A stretch of 9,087 bases of DNA. It comes from Candidatus Dadabacteria bacterium. GTDB lineage: Bacteria > Desulfobacterota_D > UBA1144 > Nemesobacterales > UBA2774. The notes under the pieces are model-generated. The model worked only from the letters and a program-made list of their open reading frames with translations. It did not search any database and had not been told where the DNA came from. The position numbers were made by a program, and so were the translations under genes. The stretch covers positions 1 through 9,087 of the forward strand of contig JAHKKQ010000077.1 of assembly GCA_020027805.1 (NCBI GenBank). The letters run 5' to 3'. How positions within the stretch are numbered: the first letter of the stretch is position 1; every line of letters begins with the position of its first letter. Below are positions 1 through 6,178 of this stretch, piece after piece.

Positions 1-38
1 AACATAAGATTTTTAGCAAATTCTGTAGTCGGATGATT

Positions 39-70
39 TTTGCTTCTTTGTATCCAGACAAAGAAGAAAA
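39..70. repeat. Imperfect inverted repeat, 13-base arms
   Basis: Arms 39-51 and 58-70 pair at 12 of 13 positions (one G-A mismatch at 42/67) around a 6-base loop. The core arm is CTTCTTTGT against ACAAAGAAG. No T-tract follows the stem on either strand, so it does not look like a standard intrinsic terminator. Confidence 0.6.
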
Positions 71-86
71 TAATATTGTCTTTGTC
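57..86. repeat. Alternative inverted repeat sharing an arm with the 39-70 hairpin
   Basis: GACAAAGA (57-64) pairs perfectly with TCTTTGTC (79-86) across a 14-base AT-rich loop. Its left arm is also the right arm of the 39-70 stem, so the two structures exclude each other in a single strand. Whether either forms in RNA is unknown. Confidence 0.45.
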
Positions 87-100
87 GTTCCATAAAACAA

Positions 101-177
101 ACACTGTGTGTCTTTTCATGAACCACACTACGTGTGTCTTTTCATCAAGGAAAAGAAGAACACACACAATGTGTGTT
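101..177. repeat. Cluster of CACAC/GTGTG dyads with a 14-base direct repeat
   Basis: Three small palindromes lie in series: ACAC-T-GTGT (101-109), CACAC-TAC-GTGTG (124-136) and AACACACA-CAA-TGTGTGTT (159-177, perfect 8-base arms). The first two are followed by the same sequence, giving a direct repeat GTGTGTCTTTTCAT at 106-119 and 132-145 (period 26). The third continues into a T-rich TTTTA. A fourth dyad of the same type lies at 242-256. The family is unrecognised; it could be a decayed short repeat array or multiple protein-binding sites. Confidence 0.55.
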
Positions 178-230
178 TTATGATCTTTCCATCCCTCTCC
201 TACTCAAACCGGCAATGAAGCCAAACCCGC

Positions 231-273
231 CTGTCCTGAGCGCACACGAAGTGTGCAGTCGAAGGGTCGAAGG
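231..273. repeat. REP-like palindromic element with internal hairpin
   Basis: The stretch begins with CTGTCCTGAGCG and ends with GTCGAAGG repeated twice in tandem (258-265, 266-273). Between them lies a perfect hairpin GCACAC-GAA-GTGTGC (242-256). From memory, short elements of the form CCTGAGCG-AAG-TCGAAGG recur between genes in many bacterial genomes; this one looks like such an element with CACAC/GTGTG arms added around the GAAGT centre. Only one copy is visible in the window, so dispersal in this genome is inferred. Confidence 0.4.
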
Positions 274-321
274 ATGTCATGGTGAAGCAACAAGACTCAA
301 TTCACAAGCGGGGGACGAGAT

Positions 322-355
322 AAAAACCGGAGACCGACTGAGCAAACGCTCTGTC
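322..355 (-). terminator. Possible carA terminator
   Basis: Arms 336-343 and 348-355 pair at 7 of 8 positions (one T-T mismatch) around an AAAC loop, overlapping the carA stop codon. Reading leftwards, a five-T run (326-322) follows after 9 bases that include a minor CGG-TCT-CCG stem. The gap between stem and T-run makes this a weak candidate. Confidence 0.3.
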
Positions 356-1478
356 AGCTGTTCTCTTCCATGAGGTCGATAAATTCCCTGAACAGGTAAG
401 ATGAATCATGGGGGCCGGGCGAGGCCTCCGGATGGTACTGAACCGAAAACACGGGGTGCTCCCTGTGCCTGAGCCCTTCCACGGTATTGTCGTTCAAATT
501 TATGTGCGTTATCTCCACGTCCCCGCCGAGGCTCTGGGCGTCCACCGCGAATCCGTGGTTCTGCGATGTGATTTCGACCTTGCCGGTTCCCAGGTTCTTG
601 ACCGGCTGGTTCGCCCCGCGGTGTCCGAACTTAAGCTTGTATGTCGACCCCCCGAGGGCGAGACCCAGGATTTGGTGTCCCAGGCAAATGCCGAATATCG
701 GTTTTTTCCCTATGAGTGTCCTCACGCTCTCGACCGCGTAAGCCACAGCCGCCGGGTCGCCGGGGCCGTTCGAGAGGAAAATTCCGTCGGGCTTCATCGA
801 GAGTATTTCGTGAGGCGGGGTTCTCGAAGGGGCTATCGATACCTCGCAGCCGTGATCGACGAGCTTCCTCAGTATGTTTTGTTTTAGGCCGTAGTCGTAA
901 GCGACGACCCTGAAGCGTTTTTTCTCTCCGGTCGATTTCTCGGAGTCGGGTCTCCAGGCCCCGGTCCCTTCACTCCATTTATACGGGTTATCGCAGCTCA
1001 CTTCGGTTACGAGGTCTATGCCCACTATCCCCGGTGAAGCGCGCAACTTCTTGAGAAGCTTTTCAGGGTCGGATTCCGTCGTCGATATTACGGCCTTCTG
1101 GGCCCCCTTCGAGCGTATGAGCCTGGTCAGGGACCTCGTGTCGACCCCTTCTATGCCCACGACCCCGTTATCCGAGAGGTACTTCCCAAGGCTGCCGCGG
1201 GAGCGCCAGTTCGAGGGCTCTTTCCAATATTCTTTAACGATGAAGCCCCTTAAGAAGGGCTTTCTCGATTCCGCGTCCTCGGGGTTGACCCCGTAATTCC
1301 CTATTTCAGGATAGGTCATGGCCACGATCTGACCGTTGTATGAGGGGTCGGTGAGTATTTCCTGGTATCCGGTCATTGAGGTGTTGAATACCACCTCCCC
1401 GTAAGCCTCACCCTCTCTGCCGAAGCTTGTACCCTCGAAAACAGTCCCGTCTTCGATTACCAGAGTCGCTTTTTTCAT
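354..1478 (-). CDS. carA: Carbamoyl-phosphate synthase small (glutaminase) subunit CarA
   Basis: CarA hydrolyses glutamine and passes ammonia to the large subunit CarB, which makes carbamoyl phosphate for pyrimidine and arginine synthesis in the cytoplasm. At 374 residues it has the usual family length. The N-terminal CPSase small-chain domain spans about 2-130 (EDGTVFEG, NTSMTGYQE). The class I glutamine amidotransferase domain spans about 190-370, with nucleophile Cys265 in GICLGHQ and the His349/Glu351 pair in QYHPEASPGP. The start at 1478 (MKKATLVIEDG) matches family N-termini; an ATG seven codons upstream (1499) is possible but would fall in the likely promoter. No clear Shine-Dalgarno site precedes either. 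It is alone on its strand here; carB is not visible, either beyond the left edge or elsewhere. Confidence 0.97.
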   Translation of the reverse strand: MKKATLVIEDGTVFEGTSFGREGEAYGEVVFNTSMTGYQEILTDPSYNGQIVAMTYPEIGNYGVNPEDAESRKPFLRGFIVKEYWKEPSNWRSRGSLGKYLSDNGVVGIEGVDTRSLTRLIRSKGAQKAVISTTESDPEKLLKKLRASPGIVGIDLVTEVSCDNPYKWSEGTGAWRPDSEKSTGEKKRFRVVAYDYGLKQNILRKLVDHGCEVSIAPSRTPPHEILSMKPDGIFLSNGPGDPAAVAYAVESVRTLIGKKPIFGICLGHQILGLALGGSTYKLKFGHRGANQPVKNLGTGKVEITSQNHGFAVDAQSLGGDVEITHINLNDNTVEGLRHREHPVFSVQYHPEASPGPHDSSYLFREFIDLMEENS

Positions 1479-1490
1479 GAATTCGGTTGG

Positions 1491-1519
1491 AAAATACATA
1501 CTAAAAATACCTGTGTCAA
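1491..1519 (-). promoter_or_regulatory. Putative carA promoter
   Basis: On the minus strand a perfect TTGACA (1519-1514) is followed after 17 bases by TATTTT (1496-1491), a 4-of-6 match to the -10 consensus. Transcription would start near 1484, only about six bases before the carA ATG at 1478, so the message would have almost no leader. That fits the missing Shine-Dalgarno site, but the -10 is mediocre. Confidence 0.4.
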
Positions 1520-1529
1520 ACTTTTGACA
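1514..1529. promoter_or_regulatory. Perfect palindrome between carA and the response regulator gene
   Basis: TGTCAAA-CT-TTTGACA has two perfect 7-base arms and a 2-base spacer. Each arm contains TTGACA facing outward, so the element could be two back-to-back -35 boxes, an operator, or both. On the plus strand the nearest -10-like TATATT (1543-1548) sits only 13 bases after TTGACA, too close for a normal sigma70 promoter. The leftward TTGACA is well spaced for carA. Confidence 0.45.
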
Positions 1530-1677
1530 GTATATTTATATGTATATTGGGGTTATGCGCGGCGCTCATCGGGGTGATGGGTAGTGGATACCCTTCCGTT
1601 TAATCTAAATAAGAACGTATGAGATTCGGCAAAAACTCCGCTTGGAAGAGACAGCAGCTTCATGGATAATAGATATT
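1530..1677 (+). other. Leader region of the response regulator gene
   Basis: This gap holds no gene. It contains an AT-rich run (1530-1548) and two small dyads: CATC/GATG (1567-1570, 1576-1579) and GGGTA-GTGGA-TACCC (1579-1593). These could fold in a transcript, but I do not recognise a riboswitch; the conserved bases of the c-di-GMP-I aptamer are not evident. No convincing plus-strand promoter was found. Confidence 0.35.
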
Positions 1678-2802
1678 ATGGAAATGGCAAAGAGAATCTC
1701 GCATGATAGGGCGAGAAAGACCGGAGAAAAAATCCTCATCGTCGACGATGAGGATGCGATAAGGAGCCTCTTCGTCGAGGCCCTGGAAGAGCTCGGCTAT
1801 AGGTGCGAAGTCGCCGGGAACGGTCTCGAGGCTCTCGAAAAGTTCTACAGGGTCAAGGACTTCGACGTTGTCCTCCTTGATATCCAGATGCCGAAGTTAA
1901 ACGGCATAGAGACGCTTAAAAAGCTAAAAACGTACTCGCCCGACCTCTCGATAATCATGGTTTCCGCGTCGCGCGATATAGAAAACGTAAGGGCGGCTCT
2001 CAAGGAAGGCGCCTATGACTACATCTTCAAGCCATTCCACGTGACGGACGTTGATACTGTGATCAGGCGTGCGATCGAGCGGTCGAATCTCATAAAGGCG
2101 AATAAGGATTACCAGAAGAATCTCGAAAAGAAGGTCATTGAGCAGACGGAAGAGCTGGTGAGGGCGTATTCAGGCACTCTCGAAGCGATGATCCTGGCGC
2201 TCGACCTGAGGGAGCATGAAACGGGTTATCACTCCTACAGGGTTACCGAGTACGCGGTCAATCTCGGAAAGCATATGAATCTGAGCGACCAGGAGCTCTC
2301 GGTAATAGCGAAAGGGGCACTCCTCCACGATATCGGAAAGATCGGCGTGCCTGATCATATTCTCCTCAAGCCCGACAAGCTCACGGAAGAAGAATGGGAG
2401 CATATGAGGAAGCACGCGGAATTCGGGTATGAGCTCCTTAAAAGGATAGATTTCCTCGAGGCATCGGCGAGGATAGTCCATACGCACCACGAGAGGTATG
2501 ACGGACAGGGTTACCCGTCCGGACTTTCCGGAGACGAGATACCGCTCGGCGCGCGAATATTCTCGGTTGTGGACGCGCTCGACGCGATGACCTCGCGCAG
2601 GACCTACAGGAAGGCGGTGCCTTTCGAGGACGCCGTGCAGAAGATAATCGAGGCTTCGGGCTCCCAGTTCGACCCCGAAGTGATCGAAGTGTTCGTAACA
2701 ATCCCTATCGAGGAATGGAAGGGCATCAAAAAGCGCGTCGCCGCTTCGAGCTCCGAGTACCTGAAACAGCTTATGTTCGAGCTGAGTAAGTATAAGGTCT
2801 GA
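1678..2802 (+). CDS. Response regulator with HD-GYP output domain (predicted c-di-GMP phosphodiesterase)
   Basis: This is a two-domain cytoplasmic signalling protein of about 374 residues. The receiver domain (about 18-135) has the acidic pair Asp23/Asp24, phosphoacceptor Asp68 in LLDIQMP, Ser96 and Lys118 in FKPF. A helical linker, probably coiled coil (about 138-165), leads to an HD-GYP domain (about 165-345). That domain keeps His185, the HD pair His217/Asp218 in LLHDIGKIGVPD, the HHERYDGQGYP motif (270-280) and VVDALDAMTS (297-306), the full metal-binding set, so hydrolysis of cyclic di-GMP is likely. No histidine kinase lies nearby, so it is an orphan regulator here. The start is uncertain: ATG 1678 is preceded by a weak GGAT; ATG 1684 and TTG 1642 are in-frame alternatives. 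Confidence 0.92.
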   Translation: MEMAKRISHDRARKTGEKILIVDDEDAIRSLFVEALEELGYRCEVAGNGLEALEKFYRVKDFDVVLLDIQMPKLNGIETLKKLKTYSPDLSIIMVSASRDIENVRAALKEGAYDYIFKPFHVTDVDTVIRRAIERSNLIKANKDYQKNLEKKVIEQTEELVRAYSGTLEAMILALDLREHETGYHSYRVTEYAVNLGKHMNLSDQELSVIAKGALLHDIGKIGVPDHILLKPDKLTEEEWEHMRKHAEFGYELLKRIDFLEASARIVHTHHERYDGQGYPSGLSGDEIPLGARIFSVVDALDAMTSRRTYRKAVPFEDAVQKIIEASGSQFDPEVIEVFVTIPIEEWKGIKKRVAASSSEYLKQLMFELSKYKV

Positions 2803-2828
2803 GTCTATACCATAAAACCTGTATCGAA

Positions 2829-2858
2829 TCCCGTAAAATCCGGGGCTATTATTATTTT
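2829..2858 (+). terminator. Weak terminator after the response regulator gene
   Basis: A short stem CCCG (2830-2833) with CGGG (2841-2844), plus an outer T-G pair, encloses a 7-base loop and is followed by GCTATTATTATTTT. It lies in the 49-base gap where the regulator gene and gatB converge. The T-tract is interrupted and overlaps the gatB stop, so confidence is low. Confidence 0.35.
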
Positions 2859-4279
2859 GCAAGCTCCGCCGTCAAAATCTCGTTCACGACCTTCGGGTTC
2901 GCCTTACCCTGGGTCGCCTTCATCACCTTGCCGACGAAAAACCCGATAAGCTTCTCGTCGCCCGCTTTATACCTCGATATTTCCGCCGGATGGTCTTTAA
3001 GGATTCCGGATATGATATTTTCGAGCTCGCCCCTGTCCGATATCTGCTTGATACCACTTCCCTCGACGATCTCCTTTGCCGTTTTCCCAGTCGAAACCAT
3101 CTCCTGAAATACGTCCTTGGCGATCTTCCCGCTTATTGTTCCGTCATCGATCAGCAGGAGCAGCCCTGAGAGGCTGCGCGGGCTGACGGGCATCTCCCCG
3201 GATTCTCCCTCGTCCTTCATCTCCCTCATCACCTCGGTCATTATCCAGTTGCTTATGTTTTTGGGGTTGTCGTAATATTTTAGGCATTCCTCGAAGTAGT
3301 CCGCGATCACTTTCGACGCCGTAAGCACGGACGCGTCATACTCGGGGAGCTTATACACTTGCGTAAATCGCATAAGTCTCTGATCGGGCAATTCGGGGAG
3401 AGACGCGCGCAGCTCTTCTATCTTCTCCCTCTCTATCACTACGGGCAAGAGGTCGGGGTCGGGGAAATACCTGTAGTCGTGCGCTTCCTCTTTCGACCTC
3501 ATCGAAAACGTAACGCCCTTGTCGGCGTCGTAGAGCCTCGTTTCCTGAACTACCTTGCCGCCGCCTTCGATGACTGAAACCTGCCTCTTGACCTCGTACT
3601 CTATGGCTTTCTGCACGAACTTGAACGAGTTTACGTTCTTAATCTCGACCTTCGTGCCGAGCGTTTTGCTCCCCCGCGGACGTACGGACACGTTGGCGTC
3701 GCACCTCAGGCTCCCTTCCTCCATGTTGCCGTCGCATACCCCTATATACATCAGTATCGAGCGGAGCTTCTTCAGATAAAGCACCGCTTCTTCGGCGCTC
3801 GCGATGTCGGGCTCGCTGACTATTTCGATGAGCGGGACCCCGGCGCGGTTGAGGTCGACGAAACTCGATCTGCCCATGTTTTCGTGGACGAGCTTCCCTG
3901 CGTCCTCTTCCATGTGTATCCTGGTTATCCTTATTTTCTTTACAGCGCCGTTTGCGCCGATGTCGAGCCATCCGCCGGTGGAAAAGGGTTCTTCGTACTG
4001 CGAAATCTGATAACCCTTCGGCAGGTCCGGATAGAAGTAGTTTTTCCGGGCGAACCGGGAGCGGCCGTGTATCTCGCAGTTGACGGCGAGCGCGGCCTTC
4101 ACCGCGTATTCCAGCGCCTTCCCGTTCAGCACGGGAAGCACGCCCGGCATCCCGAGGCATATGGGGTTGACCTGCGAGTTGGGCGGAGCGCCGAACTCAG
4201 TCGGGGCCGGTGAGAATATTTTCGACCTGGTCTTGAGCTGCGCGTGCACCTCGAGCCCTATAACCGGTTCGTAATCCAT
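2852..4279 (-). CDS. gatB: Asp/Glu-tRNA amidotransferase subunit B (GatB)
   Basis: GatB is the tRNA-binding kinase/transamidase subunit of GatCAB, which converts Glu-tRNA(Gln) and/or Asp-tRNA(Asn) to the correctly charged amide forms. The 475-residue product is full length. The catalytic cradle (about 1-290) opens with IGLEVHAQLKTRSKIF and includes ARKNYFYPDLPKGYQIS, the IHMEEDAGKLVH motif (121-132), RAGVPLIEIVSEPD (145-158) and HDYRYFPDPDLLP (267-279). The YqeY-like tail spans about 325-474. A strong AAAGGAG (4296-4290) lies 10 bases before ATG 4279, fixing the start. The frame stays open 69 codons upstream, but that part is not GatB-like and overlaps the divergent gene. A TTGACA (4335-4330) lies upstream without a well-spaced -10. 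gatC and gatA are not in the window. Confidence 0.98.
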   Translation of the reverse strand: MDYEPVIGLEVHAQLKTRSKIFSPAPTEFGAPPNSQVNPICLGMPGVLPVLNGKALEYAVKAALAVNCEIHGRSRFARKNYFYPDLPKGYQISQYEEPFSTGGWLDIGANGAVKKIRITRIHMEEDAGKLVHENMGRSSFVDLNRAGVPLIEIVSEPDIASAEEAVLYLKKLRSILMYIGVCDGNMEEGSLRCDANVSVRPRGSKTLGTKVEIKNVNSFKFVQKAIEYEVKRQVSVIEGGGKVVQETRLYDADKGVTFSMRSKEEAHDYRYFPDPDLLPVVIEREKIEELRASLPELPDQRLMRFTQVYKLPEYDASVLTASKVIADYFEECLKYYDNPKNISNWIMTEVMREMKDEGESGEMPVSPRSLSGLLLLIDDGTISGKIAKDVFQEMVSTGKTAKEIVEGSGIKQISDRGELENIISGILKDHPAEISRYKAGDEKLIGFFVGKVMKATQGKANPKVVNEILTAELAK

Positions 4280-4289
4280 TTCGTCTGGT

Positions 4290-4296
4290 CTCCTTT
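4290..4296 (-). promoter_or_regulatory. Ribosome binding site that sets the gatB start
   Basis: The minus strand reads AAAGGAG here, 10 bases before ATG 4279. This supports the short GatB form beginning MDYEPVIG over the upstream in-frame start at 4486. Confidence 0.8.
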
Positions 4297-4349
4297 CAGA
4301 TAAATTAATGGTGATTGATAAGATCGAATTGTCAAGGAATACTAAAGCC

Positions 4350-5018
4350 ATGCCGGAGAGGAACGTCCTCATAATATCGCCCCACCCCGACGACATGGAG
4401 ATAGGCATGGGCGGCACTGCGTCGAAGCTCATCGACAGCGGCGTCGATGTGGTTTCCCTCGTCGTAACCGACGGGAGGAGGAGCACCAGCGTTTACGGCC
4501 TCAGCGAGGACGAGGTAGCCCGGCTCCGGGAGTCCGAAGTCAGGGAGGCGGTCGGTATTCTCGGCGTCGAGTACCTCATACTCCTCGGGCTCGGGGACGT
4601 GAAAAGCCGGGAAAACAGGAATCAGTTTCAATCGGAGCTAAGAGGGGCACTGAAGCGGTTCAGGCCCGAAGAGATCTATATGCCTCATCCCGAAATCGAC
4701 AAGCACCCGACACACAGGGCGGTGTCATCAATAGCGCTCGAAACCATAAAGGGGATGCCGGCTGATGAAATGCCTGTCCGGCCCGCGATCTGGTGCTATG
4801 AAGTCTGGACGCCTTTCGGGACCTACGACAGGATCGAAGACATATCGCTTCAAATGCACGTAAAAACAGCCGCTATAGACGCTCACAAGAGCCAGACCGA
4901 TTACAAGGATTACACCGACGGGATGAGGGGACTCAACAGGTACAGGGCGGTCTTCAGCGAGACCGCCGGGATTACCGTGATGGAATACGCCGAGGTATTT
5001 ATCCGGCTCGGTCTCTGA
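4350..5018 (+). CDS. PIG-L/LmbE-family zinc-dependent deacetylase
   Basis: The family removes N-acetyl groups from sugar conjugates, for example in bacillithiol or mycothiol synthesis, glycan maturation or antibiotic assembly. The 222-residue product fits the usual size. It has the N-terminal metal motif SPHPDDMEIGMGGT (His12, Asp15), the catalytic-base Asp14, and a second histidine motif HPEIDKHPTHRAV (113-125) in which His122 is the probable third zinc ligand. AHKSQ (179-183) is also typical. No signal peptide is seen, so it should be cytoplasmic. The start is ATG 4350, with AAGGAA (4334-4339) 10 bases upstream; an in-frame ATG at 4308 lacks a binding site. It diverges from gatB across 70 bases. 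No glycosyltransferase or thiol-synthesis partner is adjacent, so the substrate is unknown. Confidence 0.9.
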   Translation: MPERNVLIISPHPDDMEIGMGGTASKLIDSGVDVVSLVVTDGRRSTSVYGLSEDEVARLRESEVREAVGILGVEYLILLGLGDVKSRENRNQFQSELRGALKRFRPEEIYMPHPEIDKHPTHRAVSSIALETIKGMPADEMPVRPAIWCYEVWTPFGTYDRIEDISLQMHVKTAAIDAHKSQTDYKDYTDGMRGLNRYRAVFSETAGITVMEYAEVFIRLGL

Positions 5019-5062
5019 TTCTATTTCATGCTTCATACACTCAGGGAATTCGAATAGCGTGT

Positions 5063-5097
5063 TGGAGAACCGCTCCACAGCAAGGCTGAGCCGCCTT
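5063..5097. other. Two small hairpins between convergent genes
   Basis: The 83-base gap between the deacetylase stop and the antiporter stop contains TGGAG-AACCG-CTCCA (5063-5077) and AAGGC-TGAGCC-GCCTT (5082-5097). The second begins 5 bases beyond the antiporter stop when read leftwards. Neither has a T-tract, so they may mark transcript ends or be incidental. Confidence 0.35.
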
Positions 5098-5101
5098 CCC
5101 G

Positions 5102-6178
5102 TTAGGTGTATCCCTTCCTGCTACGTCTGATGGAACGGATCACCAGTACGGCGAGTGTAACAGCGGTGAGAGGGATGACGAACCAGATCATTCCGCGCGC
5201 TAAAGTCCTTTCGAAATAATGGTCGGTCGAGTCGAGCACGATATAAGCCATATAGGCGGCGTAATATAGAAGAAACAATTTTCCTTCCCAGCGGGCTATA
5301 ACGTTCCCTGTAAAGAATATAGGCAGGCAGGCGATTGCGACCGCCGTCATTACCGGTATGTCGAATCTCAGCACGGCTTCCGGGACTGCGATCCCGCCGG
5401 GCGCCGCGATGCCGGATATTCCGAGCACCGCCAGTATATTGAATATGTTGCTCCCGACTATGTTCCCCACGGCTATATCCCGCTCCCCGCGTATGCTGGC
5501 TATTACGGAAGTCGCGACTTCCGGGAGAGACGTTCCGACTGCTACGATCGTCAACCCTATGATCAATTCGCTCAATCCGAGGTAAGTCGCTATCGTCACC
5601 GCCCCGTTCACGAGCCAGCGCGAGCCGAGGACGAGCAGCCCGAGACCCGCCGCTACGAGCACGATGTCGATGAGGAGCGTCTTTTTCCCGCTCACTTCGT
5701 ATTCCCTGACGAACTCGTCTGAAGGCGCCGCCTTTTCTTTCCTGCTCTGCCATATGAGGAATGTGGTGTAAGCGATGATGCCTGCGGTGAACAGCACGCC
5801 GTCAGTTCGGCTGATTCTTCCGTCGAGCCCCAGAAGGAATACGAGGACCGAGCAGGCGATCATAATAGGTACGTCGAGCCTGATTATCTGGCGGGACACT
5901 GCGAGCGGTACTATGACTGCCGACAGGCCGAGTATGAAGAGAACGTTGAAGATGTTGCTTCCGATTACGTTGCCGAGGCTGATGTCCGCGTTATTGTTTA
6001 CGCTTGCGATAACGCTCACGGCCAGCTCTGGCGAGCTCGTCCCGAACGCGACCACCGTCAGGCCGACTACCAGGGGGGAAATTCCGGCCGTGGAAGCGAG
6101 CCTCGACGCCCCTCTTACCAAGGCCTCGGCGCCGGCGATCAGAATAATAATTCCGATTGCGAAAAATATCAGCGTCAT
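5102..6178 (-). CDS. CaCA-family Na+/Ca2+ (cation/proton) antiporter, YrbG-like
   Basis: This is a 358-residue inner-membrane antiporter predicted to exchange Ca2+ against Na+, K+ or H+. It shows the internal duplication that defines the family: alpha-1 with FGTSSPELAVS (45-55) and GNVIGSNIFN (69-78), and alpha-2 with VGTSLPEVATS (214-224) and GNIVGSNIFN (238-247). The ion-binding acids are Glu51 and Glu220. About ten hydrophobic helices are visible, with a charged cytoplasmic loop at about 145-166. An additional hydrophobic segment (about 331-349) ends in a basic tail, making it somewhat longer than the ~325-residue YrbG type. Its ATG overlaps the stop of the glycosylase gene by 4 bases, so it is probably coupled to it. 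The ion specificity cannot be read from sequence. Confidence 0.93.
   Translation of the reverse strand: MTLIFFAIGIIILIAGAEALVRGASRLASTAGISPLVVGLTVVAFGTSSPELAVSVIASVNNNADISLGNVIGSNIFNVLFILGLSAVIVPLAVSRQIIRLDVPIMIACSVLVFLLGLDGRISRTDGVLFTAGIIAYTTFLIWQSRKEKAAPSDEFVREYEVSGKKTLLIDIVLVAAGLGLLVLGSRWLVNGAVTIATYLGLSELIIGLTIVAVGTSLPEVATSVIASIRGERDIAVGNIVGSNIFNILAVLGISGIAAPGGIAVPEAVLRFDIPVMTAVAIACLPIFFTGNVIARWEGKLFLLYYAAYMAYIVLDSTDHYFERTLARGMIWFVIPLTAVTLAVLVIRSIRRSRKGYT

Larger units (their letters stand above)
1..353. other. Gene-free, repeat-rich stretch downstream of carA
   Basis: I see no credible coding region here. The only longer open frame (134-373, plus) crosses the repeats, has no good ribosome binding site and runs into the carA 3' end. 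The first ~180 bases are much more AT-rich than the genes to the right. The stretch holds a long inverted repeat (39-70), a competing one (57-86), four short dyads with CACAC/GTGTG-type arms (101-256), a 14-base direct repeat and a REP-like element (231-273). Bases 274-335 show nothing I recognise. No carB follows carA within this stretch. Confidence 0.6.

Noticed and set aside
134..373. 79-codon plus-strand open frame
   Set aside because: It crosses the repeat cluster and the carA 3' end, has no convincing ribosome binding site and encodes a low-complexity product with no recognisable domain.
1549..1641. Possible c-di-GMP riboswitch in the leader of the HD-GYP gene
   Set aside because: The small dyads present do not reproduce the conserved aptamer bases, so only a generic structured leader can be claimed.
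1662..1706. 14-codon reading frame preceded by GGAAGAG, overlapping the response regulator start in another frame
   Set aside because: It might be a leader peptide, but the binding-site match is imperfect, the spacing is 11 bases, and nothing in its codons suggests attenuation.
2170..2862. 230-codon minus-strand open frame opposite the HD-GYP domain
   Set aside because: It lies within a well-supported plus-strand gene with complete catalytic motifs and its own product has no recognisable features.
4280..4486. 69-codon N-terminal extension of GatB
   Set aside because: It is not GatB-like, overlaps the divergent deacetylase gene, and a strong ribosome binding site marks the shorter start at 4279.
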